64,000 bases of DNA, taken from positions 352,096,413 to 352,160,412 of the forward strand of contig NC_080672.1 in NCBI RefSeq assembly GCF_030247195.1. Direction: 5' to 3'. This document shows positions 1 to 10,271 of this stretch, piece by piece. Position 1 is the first letter of the stretch; each line of letters starts with the position of its first letter. The translations under genes and the position numbers were made by a program. The stretch comes from Topomyia yanbarensis. Lineage: Eukaryota; Arthropoda; Insecta; Diptera; Culicidae. The notes under the pieces are model-generated. The model was not told the origin of the DNA. It was given only the letters and a program-made list of their open reading frames with translations, and did not search any database.

Positions 1-330
1 TTTCTTAGAGATGGCTGGACCGATTTGCACAAACTTAGCCTCAAATGAAAGGTACAACCTTCTCATCGGCCTCTATTGATTTTTTTATTGATTGGACTTC
101 CGGTTCCGCAGGTTCGGGTTGAAGAGTGCAGCCACACAGCAAATTCCCATATAAACTGATATGAAAATTCTCAAAGGAGTGAGTAAGGGAAAATTTCAAA
201 ATCGAGTTTGTAATTTTGGTGCCAAATGACTTTAAAATGCATGAAGCGTTGAGATTTGATGTAATCTCGAAAAAAATTTTTTTTGGCGAAATTTGACTTG
301 TTTGACTTTGGCACATTTTTGCCTTTTTCA
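1..330 (+). repeat. Dispersed repeat A, 3' part (copy 1)
   Basis: The window opens inside a dispersed repeat marked by GATGGCTGGACCGATTT, CAAATGAAAGGTACAACC and GGACTTCCGGTTCC. Related stretches occur near 28145-28230 and near 62720-62770. The 62.5-kb copy also shows the upstream core (GAGGCCC...GGCCGAGTCT). No open frame of note. The family looks like an abundant Aedes-type repeat; that attribution is from memory of mosquito repeats, not from a search. Confidence 0.55.
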
Positions 331-509
331 TATAGAAAAATTATGCAATCACTCTAAAAATCGTCAATTTAATTCCGGTGAGAATTTTTTTTGACTTTTA
401 TAAGCTTCGGTAGGAGTATGCAGTGAGGGTTGGTACTTTAAAATTAAAACTAGTTTAAAATTTCTTAAAAAGTTGAAAATTTTCGGCAGGGTCAGGACCA
501 TCCGGATCT

Positions 510-1160
510 TCCTTCTTGATCCGTCGCTGGTTTCAAGCGATGATTCACTGTCGACACATAGTATCTCAAGATCGTGGCTGTCGATCCATTGTATGTATGT
601 GCAAATTATACTGAATATGTAATATACATTTTCACCATTGTATTGAACATAACCAGCCATAGAATCGTAGTTTGGACGAATGAGAAAGGCACAATTGCAC
701 CACTAGGTGGATTAAAACAGGTTTTTTTTAACTGCAAGCAGTATGAAATATGAAAATATGTCAAAAGTTCTTATTAGGAAAGCTTTTTTTATTGAAAGCT
801 TCTCCTGAAGCTGATTCAAATGCATTAGAAAAGTTTCTTTTACATCTTCAAAACATTATATTGTTGACATTTTATGATGGGGTAACGCAGCCTAACTTTT
901 AAAAAGGTCATAGTTACATTATTAATCGTTTTTTCTAGAGCAAAATTCCAAATATTTAGACATCTATCACATTTTGGAATATTTTTGTCCATTGCATTTT
1001 AATTTAAAAAGATAATTAGAATTATATTCTGTAATAAAATTACAGTTTTGTATGTCAATTAGTATGAAATTTAAAAACATATATAAAGCCATTTTTCGAA
1101 AAACTTTTTTACCAATAAATTCTCCATCATGCAATGGGAATGTTTCTTTTCTTGTTGACA
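510..1160. repeat. Dispersed repeat B, copy 1
   Basis: This AT-rich stretch is repeated in the same orientation at about 4845-5235. Shared landmarks in order are CTGGTTTCAAGC, ACACATAG...ATCTCAA, TTGAACATAACCAGC, TCGTAGTTTGGAC, CACTAGGTGGATTAAA followed by a T run, and TTCTCCATCATGCA. Copy 1 is longer because extra AT-rich DNA lies in its middle. A short piece (GCTAGGTGGATTAAATCGG) recurs at about 43718. It is non-coding; the family is unknown to me. Confidence 0.6.
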
Positions 1161-1330
1161 AAATATAAACCCTTAAAAAATGTTTTTTTTGCAATTTTAA
1201 TTTTTAACACAACATTTTTTTCAGTGTATATTGCATTCGTGCAGAAGTATTCATTCCCTATAACTCGTTCTCAGATAGTTTTGCTGTTTAAAATACAGAA
1301 ATCGAACAAAAACGCCCTTTTGAAAAATTC

Positions 1331-1355
1331 CTCTTGTATCAAGATATTGCAGTTG
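1331..1355. repeat. Target-site duplication, left, of SINE
   Basis: A 25-bp direct repeat of 1897-1921 with one mismatch. Its length and the exact bracketing of the tRNA-like element define the element ends. Confidence 0.8.
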
Positions 1356-1896
1356 AGCTTGAGCTTGTGCGACCACCCCTGGCTGCTCTACTCCGTTATC
1401 GATCGGAACTAGCTGAAGTTGCACAGGGAATCAGTAGATAATTATGCTTGGGATTAGCGAAACATCTTTCAATGTGCCACTCCTGGTAATCCTAAAGTGT
1501 TTCTTGATCAATACCGGCGCCGGCCAGGCCCGAACGTAGATCGCGGACCGAAAGGGAAGGAATGGTTAGTCCGATACTTGCTTTTGCTAGAGGCCGTATA
1601 TACTACTGCGCACTCTACAAGTATCTCGGGAGGAGGATATTTTTGTTAGTAGAGTATAGAAGTTGGATATACTTCTTCTTTACCGACACCAGAGAGGTGA
1701 TTCCACTACTTGGACTAGATATCGATCCACCAATTTCATGGACCGTGGACCAACGGCTTTACTTCCCTTCCGAAGGAAGACGTGACCACAGATTTTTTCA
1801 CCTCAGAAAAATCTCAACGACCTCGGCTGGAATTGAACCCAGGCCAACTGGAATGAGTGGCGGTCACGCTTACCACTCAACCACTGGCGCCGTCTG
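1356..1896 (-). mobile_element. tRNA-derived SINE with long target-site duplication
   Basis: On the minus strand the element begins with a tRNA-like head: a box A-like GGTTGAGTGGTAAGC near 1870-1884 and a box B GGTTCAATTCC at 1829-1839. A body of about 450 bp follows and ends in CAAGCTCAAGCTC. It is flanked by 25-bp direct repeats (1331-1355 and 1897-1921, both starting CTCTTGTATCAAG) that differ at one base, the mark of target-primed insertion. It should be transcribed by Pol III and moved by a partner LINE. Reading frames inside it are accidental. Confidence 0.8.
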
Positions 1897-1921
1897 CTCT
1901 TGTATCAAGATATTGCAATTG
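1897..1921. repeat. Target-site duplication, right, of SINE
   Basis: Partner of the repeat at 1331-1355. It lies directly 5' of the tRNA-like head in the SINE's own orientation. Confidence 0.8.
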
Positions 1922-3020
1922 GCAGAGAAAATCATGCGATTCATAATCCGAACACAACTGCAATGTTTCGTTCGAATCGACGATGGTCATATTTTGCAAT
2001 CGGCCGGTTTCTGATGGAATCCCTCTTTAACCAATATTTTTTTCTATTTTTACCCCTTCATTTTTTAGCTCTCTGCTCTCCAAAATTTTGTTTTGTTTAA
2101 AGAAGCTGTTGTAGATTGCTTTTATTGTGAGAAAATCGAAAAACCTACTACCACTCTACAGAAGTTACGGATTTTTCATGTAATTCCCAACATCCTGATT
2201 TGAAAGAAATTTCCAGTGCGATCACAAAAACTACAAGGGGCAGCCCTATAGGGTTGCACGAACTGTAGACGTAGGACTATACTACTAAATGTAAAATATT
2301 TATTTTCTTAGTGCATTTAGAGTAATAAAAAATCAAATATTTTTCTTACGTATAGTTTAAGCACAGTCAATCAAAATCGAATGTTACATATTGAACCAAA
2401 CCTTCTTGGTTATCAGGTCATTTCATTTGTAGTTGGTGATCGAATCCGATCAAACTCATTTGAGAAGATCTGAAGAAAGAAGACAGAAAACCGTGAACGA
2501 ACAAACATCTGGAAATACCTCCTTATAGCACAAGATTAGCTTTTAAAAATTGTGAAAACTTTTCGATTGTGTGTGGTAAAATACCCGGACCGGTGAAGAA
2601 AAATCAAATTTTAGACAATATAATAACATTTCATTCATAAACCAAGCTTTCTAGGTAAATTTTGCCATTATTATAACTTTCCTAAAGTACGCATACAAAT
2701 ATAGCGAATGCAGTGTTCTTAATCATATATCGAAACTATAAATATACAAGAATCGAAAACAATTTTATATATGGTTGCGTTTTTGCAACGGTTTTTCGAG
2801 TGGCAGTATATGCATTCATAAATAGGCTTTGTAGTATGTACCTATTAGTAGAATCAAAATAGGATATGCTGAGCGCAAATGAATCAATGAATTGATCAAA
2901 CGGAAATAAAAAACATTCGTTGTGCTTTCAATCGATTCGCGTAAATTTGTTGCTAAGAAAGTTTTCGTCTTTGCACAACGAAAACACAGATTGCTATCAT
3001 GCAGGTTACGCATGCAACCG
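1922..3020. other. AT-rich non-coding DNA
   Basis: No gene, RNA or mobile-element end was recognised. A short palindrome, CCCTATAGGG, lies near 2245. Open frames here are short and uninformative. Confidence 0.5.
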
Positions 3021-3028
3021 TTAACAAA

Positions 3029-3263
3029 CAGGGATGTTACATTGAAATCTGTTTCGGCCAAAAATATCTTTTTAGCATCTGTGATAACTGAAACATGAAA
3101 AAATATGTGATAAATTTCCGAAAAATCTGTGAAAATCAGAATATTTCCAAAAATGAAAATCTATGAAATTTTTATCAAAATGCCAAAAATCTGCCATCTG
3201 TGATCAAAAATTGTAAAAACAATCTGTGACATTACATAAAAATCTGTGAATATGGTAACCCTG
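3029..3263. mobile_element. hAT-type MITE, about 235 bp
   Basis: The element starts CAGGGATG and ends GGTAACCCTG, matching the CAGGG-type ends of many hAT elements. It is flanked by 8-bp direct repeats TTAACAAA (3021-3028) and CTAACAAA (3264-3271), which differ at one base. The inside is full of the short motif AATCTGTGA on one strand or the other. It has no coding capacity, so it would need a hAT transposase from elsewhere. Confidence 0.7.
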
Positions 3264-3329
3264 CTAACAAATTAGATATACCTACTATCGTTCCGCCGAA
3301 CGATCTTACGCCGCAGAAGGGGGTGCTGG

Positions 3330-3545
3330 GTCTAGTTAGAAGCGTCCTGCGGTACAAGCCACTTCTAATTCTAGACTAAGTATAGTTTGTGGCACCTGCG
3401 TTACAAATACCACACGCTATAGCTTAATAAGCCGGGAATTCCTCGTCCAGTTAGTATCGTTCTGCGTAACAAACCAATACTAATTCTGGTCGTAAGACAA
3501 TTTGCTTCCCCGCTTGCGTTACAAACAAGGAAGTAATTTGACTTT
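3330..3545. repeat. Four tandem hairpins with a common loop
   Basis: Four inverted repeats follow each other, each with a stem of about 12-16 bp and a loop close to CTGCGTTACAAA. The loop cores are at about 3348, 3397, 3463 and 3515. Hairpin 1 pairs TCTAG-TTAGAAG with CTTCTAATTCTAGA. Hairpin 3 pairs CCAG-TTAGTAT with ATACTAATTCTGG. Both leave the same two-base bulge, although the stem sequences differ on both sides. Loops are conserved while stems vary with pairing kept. A shorter palindrome, ATCGTTC/GAACGAT, sits just upstream at about 3287-3305. I do not recognise the family. Confidence 0.6.
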
Positions 3546-4844
3546 GGATTTATCAAGGTGGAAAAACCAACGAAGAACTCCAGGGTCTGGACACGAAGTA
3601 AAGGATTTTCGACTGAGTGAAGTGGTACTTTCGACTGCTCGATTTCAACTTGATTTTATTATACAATTTTTTGGTTTATATACCTACTTTCCTAAGGCTA
3701 GCTATTTAAAATAATCGATTTTTGAATCGATTTTATTTGGATTTGTTTTGGTACAGAATGTTAACGAATATTATTGTCAACTCTGCACAAATGTTTTATT
3801 ATTCAAGCCACCGGGCGAAGGCAAATATCGATATAATTACCGTCTTCGAATGCGCTGTGACCGGCAGTGGCACCGAAAATGCCGATGAAGCATATATGAC
3901 CCATGCGTGAGCGCGCATTGGCTTATCGTTGGGCGCACTCGAATGTAATTTGATTTTCCTTCTGCCTCTTCAGGTCAGAACGAACTGTTGTATGTTGCGG
4001 CGGTTTGTTTTGATTCTGCCGAACGGTTTTTTGTGCTCGCTGCGAACAGCTGTTTGTGATTTTGCGTCGGCGACACCTACCTATACATTCGCCTCAAATA
4101 TTGAACCCAAGCGCACAAAGCAAAATGTGTCAACGATGATGATGGATAGAGCGAAAGAGACAACTTGTACCACGGATCTATGTTAACCGTGTTTGCAAAT
4201 GGAGCTCGAATGTACAAGCGATTTTGTATACAAATAATTGTGTTCAAGATTGTACGAGCACAACATCAAAGAAAGGATAGTGTTTAAACGAACAGTCGCG
4301 TGTTGGACGGCACTGGGTAGTGTACCTTCACAGCCAGTGTAACGGACTTCTAACTTAGCTAGTTTCCGCCTGCCGTTCAACAGGTAACTGAGCTTGCCTG
4401 ACCAAATCCGTTCTTTAAATAGTCGATGATGACGCCATTCAAAGAAGCGTAGCGCGCTAGGTAATTTGTCGTGCCGCTATCTTCTGTGTGTAAATGCGCG
4501 GTATTTTGACTAGGTTGTACATTTTTTAAATTTTTAATATATACGCGAACGGAGGTCTTAGTGGACATTACGTAAATTTTTAATGCCATGATATCAAAAA
4601 TCTTTGTGTTTATCTATTGGAATCTATTATTAGAAGTATTTTGGGACTATATGAGCAAAAAATTTGAAAATCTATCGTGAGATGGTTGAATTATATGCGT
4701 TTAAAATTGGACCACTTTTCGTTACATACCATTTTTGTAGAATTTGCAAAGTGCACTCCCATATCGAAAACAAAGACGTAGTCCTACGTCAAAAGGCTTG
4801 TACTATCCAATGTATGTATTGCGAGAATATGCACTTTTTTCACT
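3546..4844. other. Non-coding DNA, no feature recognised
   Basis: Base composition is more balanced here than in the neighbours (about 3900-4600). Several open frames of 60-87 codons exist, but none has a recognisable domain, signal peptide or consistent coding pattern. Confidence 0.4.
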
Positions 4845-5235
4845 TCCTGGGTCCGCCTCTGGTTTCAAGCATTTCAGCGTGTACACATAGCATCTCAAAT
4901 TCGTGGTTGTCAATACATTGTATGTAGGTGAATATCCAATATACATTTCCACCACTAAATTGAACATAACCAGCTATGGAGTCGTAGTTTGGACAAATGA
5001 GACCACTAGGTGGATTAAATTAGGTTTTTTTTTGGAGTAAAATTCGAAATATTTCGACAACTATCGCATTTTTGAAGATTTTTGTTTAATGCATTTTGAT
5101 CTAAAATGATACTTAAAATTATACTCTGAAATAAAATAACAGTTTTGTCACTCAGCATGAAATTTAAAAACATGTATAAAGTTATTGTTAGAAAAACTTT
5201 TTTTCGAATATTTTCTCCATCATGCACATATTCCA
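4845..5235. repeat. Dispersed repeat B, copy 2
   Basis: Direct-orientation copy of the repeat at 510-1160, with the same ordered landmarks (TTTCAAGC, TTGAACATAACCAGC, CACTAGGTGGATTAAA, TTCTCCATCATGCA). It is shorter than copy 1 because material in the middle is missing. Confidence 0.6.
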
Positions 5236-5296
5236 AATATTTATATAATAAATTCAAAAAAATATTAACAAAAAATAATAAAAAAAATAAAAAATG

Positions 5297-5341
5297 GGTT
5301 GACGGACCCGAATGACGTAAGGTTAAAAGGTCCTAAAAAAT
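5297..5341 (+). repeat. 3' stub of a SINE tail
   Basis: ACCCGAATGACGTAAGGTT followed by an A-rich run resembles the tail of the SINE just downstream (CGAATGACCATAAGGTTTAAAG then AATAAAAAA). It is best read as a heavily truncated tail of the same family. The motif AAAAAATGGGTTG flanks it on both sides. Confidence 0.45.
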
Positions 5342-5350
5342 AAAAAAATG

Positions 5351-5520
5351 GGTTGGGGCGGGAATAGCGTAGTTGGTAAATCGATTGCCTTGTACGCAGC
5401 TAACCTGGGTTCGATTCTCTACCCCGCACATAGGGTTAAAAATTATTCTAAAGAAATTTTCCTAACCCGAACAGAGGCGAATGACCATAAGGTTTAAAGC
5501 TCTGTAATCGGAATAAAAAA
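5351..5520 (+). mobile_element. tRNA-derived SINE
   Basis: A tRNA-like head carries box A TAGCGTAGTTGG (5365-5376) and box B GGTTCGATTCT (5408-5418), with GCGGG...CCCGC at its ends resembling an acceptor stem. A tail of about 90 bp follows, ending in GGAATAAAAAA. Spacing between the boxes fits an internal Pol III promoter. The extra tail and poor cloverleaf pairing argue for a SINE and against a functional tRNA gene. It is of a different subfamily from the SINE at 1356-1896. Confidence 0.7.
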
Positions 5521-8500
5521 TGTTTTTTTTTGCAATTTATTCTATTCTATTCTAACCCTTACACAGCCAGTATTGAAAAGCATCCCGGAAAACGCTGCAG
5601 TTATTCTGTAGTGTTTTTCTTGTCAAAATTAATATTTGAAGCATATTTTCATATGTCGCAAATATTAAAACGGCCAGGCCTACTGTACAGAGTTTGGTTT
5701 GAAGATTTTTCAAAATTAAATGGCAATTAAATTATTCATTTAATGAATAATTTATTCAACGAATTGTTTTGAATCTTAAAGGTGGAAGAAACTAGGACAA
5801 CCGTACCGACCGCTTCAGTTTAACGGGGATATATAAATCGTTGGGAGTGACTTGGCTAAGAAGATTAATGTCACTCCTTTAGTCCTTTGTGATAGGACAG
5901 AGATATTTAGACCTTGTCCTGGCTAATAAGACTAGGTTAAAGCGCCTTTACTTGCTCTATGTTTTTTTTTGTAATTCATATTTTCAATGTTTTTTTTTTT
6001 ATTTTTTATGAAAAATGACAACATTTTTTAGTGTGTTATTTTTTTTTGTAAAGCAGCCTAGAGATATTCCCATTTGCAAAAAATTTGCGAGATATACTCT
6101 TCAGTTCTAATAAAGTTTCACTTATAATATAAAAATAAGAAATAGAGCACGGATTGGCATGCTCTAGTGCTTAGATACAATTGGTCAATTTCAATAGAGT
6201 TAAAGTCAAACTCTTATTGCTAGGATTGTATTGAATCAGGATCGAAAATAATCCATCTGGTTAATTTAGCATGTATGAATTCCAAAATCCTAAACCTTTA
6301 AAACCGCGCAAATCGGTTGAAATGCCATTTCGGTTTGGTGGGAACATCCAAATGCCCTGTATTGTTAATTTGAACCAGCTCTCCCCTGAAAGCTCTGCTC
6401 AGTGATATTCTGGAGTGTCATTAAATATCACTAATCAACCAAGTTAAGGACAATTTAATTTAGTGGGTTGAAATATGAAAAGTAGCCGGGTACACTGTTG
6501 AACACATACCTCTTAATGAATCCCATAAAAGTTGGAATTTACTTTGTTGAAAAGAAACTTCAAAATTTTAAAAATGTTGTAAGATTACTTGCAATGATAT
6601 ATCTTTTCCCACATCCTTGATAACCGTTTTCGAATAACTACTAAACCGCCGCGTACGAGAGCCACTTCACTGGCAACGCGAAAAAATAATAGAATACCAT
6701 GACAATTGTACCAATGTACGAAGGTGTGCTTGACGATAACGCGATAATTAACTTAATTCTTTGAAAAAGGCGCGACACATGTATCCGAAACGTTGGATGA
6801 AGAGTGATCTTTCTTTTTGATAAATATTCTAAAAACTGAAAACCGAAACTAACCCCTGATAATAACTGGAAAAAACGCTATTGGGAGAAATTGGATCGGA
6901 CTGCCTATATAGTAAGTAGCATTGTAACAAATTAGTGAGTATGCTCATTCCCTAAAACTCCAAAAATTCAGTTCGAGCGAAAGCTCGCTGAGAAAGGTGA
7001 AAATTTTTAAGGCTCTGCTTCTCGGTCCGCTTCCAAATCAGATACGATTCAGCGCCAATGAATTGTTGCCTTCAGAAACAGAAACGAACCTTTGATATCA
7101 CAACAATGTAATGTCTTCCACTTCCATTTTCCACAATCCCGTGCTGATTTCACACTTGGCGTCTTATGTGCATGGAGCATCTAACGCAAGTGTGCTATTT
7201 GTGAGCTCCCGACAGCCAGTGCTTCTTGGCAACCAGTGCAGCGAAGATCCTTTCAGCATCCTGTAATGTTGGTAGGAAGAAAAAGTACGACGCCTTTTAC
7301 ATCTCGTTTAGTTTCTTTTTTTTCTTCTCGTTTTTTATCCTGTCTTTCCGATTGTGCAAACTGGCAGAAAAATGAATATATGCGCGTCTCGGCGAAAATC
7401 CATTTAGGAAAATTAGAAAGGAAATATACAATTTGTTTAACAAGGTTCGATTGAATGCATTGTACGATGGTACTTCATCTTGCCACCGAACGGAATAACG
7501 GATTCTTTTTTTTTGCTCCTGCTTGATGCTCGGCAAAATGGAATGGAAAAACGGTGCTCGTATAAAATGATTTATAGGCTGCTTTCATCAGTTTACCCCA
7601 ATCATAATCGATCACTAGCACCGCGAGAGAGCGAGTTCCAATGTTTGGCGAATAACTAGATTATGAGACCGTCTATTTGCCCCGTCTGGTGTGTGGCGTT
7701 TTTCCGAAGATAACCAGTCGAGTTTACACGAAATCAATGTGGGACTCGCGATATTATGCCTTGGAAGGACTCCAGCGTGGCCATTTCGGAGGGAATGTGT
7801 TTTTCCTGCAAATGCTGAAATTGCGCAATATAGCGAGAAAGTCGTGAAAAATGAATGATGGCTCCTCGCTGACAGCTATCGGGCCGGAATACGCCGGCAG
7901 TGCAATCCGGTTTAAGATGGAACTATATGTACTCTCTTTCTCAACATGTTGCGATGGCGCCAGCAATGATTGTGTATTTATGGGTTCAAGACAGTGGCAA
8001 GACTGATGGATTATTGCGCCTCTGGCAGACAGCCGTCAAACTTGCTGTTGCGGGATACGTTTTGGTGCGTGGAGATTTTATAATATGTACTTCTACTTGT
8101 TAAGGGGTATATATTTTCTCGATTTGCTAGATAAAAAGATTATTTTGGATATTTTTACTACCTGAACTGTATTTAAAAGTTTATTCTAGATACATTTTAT
8201 AGGAACATTTTTCTGCTCACGTTATGTTTATTGAATACTGTTCACATAGAATATCCTTCAGATCGCTTCAAATCGAATCCAAACTGATCATCGATAATCA
8301 TTTCCATTTTTATGATTTCCCCGAAGACATAAAAAAGATAACCGTAACAAATTCGCAGCCGCCTGTACAAGTACAGTTTTACGAGCCTGCAATAAGCAGT
8401 TTTCCTGATTTTTTCGCGCTTCCACTCCCATTTGTTGTGTCGCAAGAAAGCTCAAAATCACCCCTTTCATGGCTGTGGTGACTCCCAGCATAGAACAAGT

Positions 8501-9179
8501 AGAAGGTAATTCTTGTCGATATTTTTTATCGCCCAACACCACCCAATTCACCTCCCTCGTCTCAAACCGCACACATACACACCTACCTGCATAGACACCG
8601 ACCTTTAGCGACATTCCCATCCACATACGCACTCTCCACCCCACAAACCCCCGCAAGATTCGATTTATTTTATCAGCAACAAAAAGAAATAACTCCCAAA
8701 CTCCGTTCAGTTACCGTTAGTCGCCACCGTATCGCGCTGCTGTTGCCATCCACACGAGTGGCAAATTTCGATTTGAAGGATTACCTTCGCTCTCTTCGAC
8801 TGGCAGGGCTGGAACCGAAGCAGCAAAAGGATATCTACCCACCCCCTTGCCGTTTCCGATTCGCAGTGACACACGCATGTGATATGTGATTTCGATTCTG
8901 CGACATTTTGATATTCGCTGGTTCTGCTGAGTGAAAGAAATTCGCTGTTTGATTCTATTGCATTGTGTAACGTATGAGGTACCACCCCATGGGTGTGTGT
9001 TTGTACATACATGGTTATATCCTTGTTATTGAGAGGGTGGTACTGTTCACCCCCTTCGCAAATTCATTTTTTTTGTGCTAAGCTGAGAAACACAATTTAT
9101 GGACAAAGCCGCCATTTCGTGCTGATTTGAACGAGGTGAATGTGAATTTCGTGCATGCATTTATGGTTTTTGGGGAAAT
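5521..9179. other. Non-coding DNA with a short palindrome
   Basis: No gene recognised. A palindrome with arms ATTATTCATT / AATGAATAAT lies near 5731-5752. The part around 7100-9050 is less AT-rich and may be single-copy host DNA, such as an intron or intergenic stretch. No exon with splice sites and a protein domain could be supported. Overlapping frames near 8224-9012 on both strands look accidental. Confidence 0.4.
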
Positions 9180-9469
9180 TTAACCCTCTAGTGCCCAATT
9201 TTTTTTGGCTTGAAAAAACTTTTGGAGGTGGGCCTCGTGATGAGAAAAACGAAAATAATGTTGAAAATTCTTGTAAGTAATGGGTTTTTCATTAAGGCCT
9301 TAAAATAAGTAGGCCGCCTAGAGGCGGTGTTGGGCACCTGCACTTATAATATGAATTCGTAAATATAATGAAATCGATCATACAATGCACGAATTCATTC
9401 GTCGTTTTCTGCAACGAAGTATTTTCGTGCATTCTAAATAGTAGGTTTCGTTCAATTCATGAACAAGAA

Positions 9470-10263
9470 TGACCGCTTGGTGAACGAAATCTTCCGTACA
9501 TTTTACACGTTTAATGTATACTGCGCGAATGTTAGCGTTGATAACGACATTATTTATCGTGGATGAAACGAAATGTTTTGTTTACTTTAATAAACGTGTG
9601 TGTATGTTACGAACGATTTCGTTGGTCGCACGAATTAATTTCGTTTATCTTAGAAAAGTGTTCGTATTTATTATCCTCTTATTGTTTTCAGTCGATCTTT
9701 TGGGATCGATGTTTGACAACATAGATTTTTTTTATTTAAAAAATCGATGTGGCCAAATCGATTTTATTGTGGTACGAAGAAATGGCCGCTTGATGAACGA
9801 AAGATTTCGTAAATTTTACATATTTAGGGTACATTACATGAATGTTATTGTTGAAAACGGCACTATTTTTCTGGAATGAAACGAAATGTTTCGTTTATTA
9901 TAATAAAAAGTTGTGTAAATTACAAACGATTTCGTTGGTCGGACGAATTCATTTTGTACATCCTAGAAAAGTTTTCGTATTATTAGCCTCTTATTGTTTT
10001 CAGTGAATCATTTGGGATCGATGTTTGACAACATCGATTTTTTTTTATTTAAAGAAATCGATGTGGCCAAATCGATTTTACTGTGGTACGAAGAAATGAA
10101 CGAAAATTTTCGTGAATTTTACTTATTTAGGTTACATTGCACGAATGTAATCATTGATAACATTATTTTTCGTGAACGAAACGAAATGTTTCGTGGATTT
10201 AAAAAACGTTTATGTATATTACAAACGATTTCGTTTGTCGCATTCGATGTTTTAGGATCAATG
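9470..10263. repeat. Tandem repeat, about 312-bp unit, left block
   Basis: Units start near GACCGCTTGGTGAACGAAA and contain ACGACATTATTTTTCGTG, AACGATTTCGTTGGTCGCACG, AGAAAAGTTTTCGTATT, GGGATCGATGTTTGACAAC and a poly-T stretch inside paired ATCGAT motifs. Starts near 9470, 9780 and about 10095 give a period close to 312 bp. The array resumes after the hAT-type insertion at 12715. Frames in different units encode look-alike peptides only because the DNA repeats. Confidence 0.75.
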
Positions 10264-10271
10264 TTTGACAG
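10264..10271. repeat. 8-bp target duplication (left) of hAT-type element
   Basis: TTTGACAG, identical to 12707-12714. Eight-base duplications are typical of hAT transposition. Confidence 0.85.

Noticed and set aside
1562..2014. A 150-codon frame
   Set aside because: It lies mostly inside the minus-strand SINE and runs through its target duplication.
5356..5430. Possible functional tRNA gene
   Set aside because: Boxes A and B are present, but a full cloverleaf is not convincing and a SINE tail follows.
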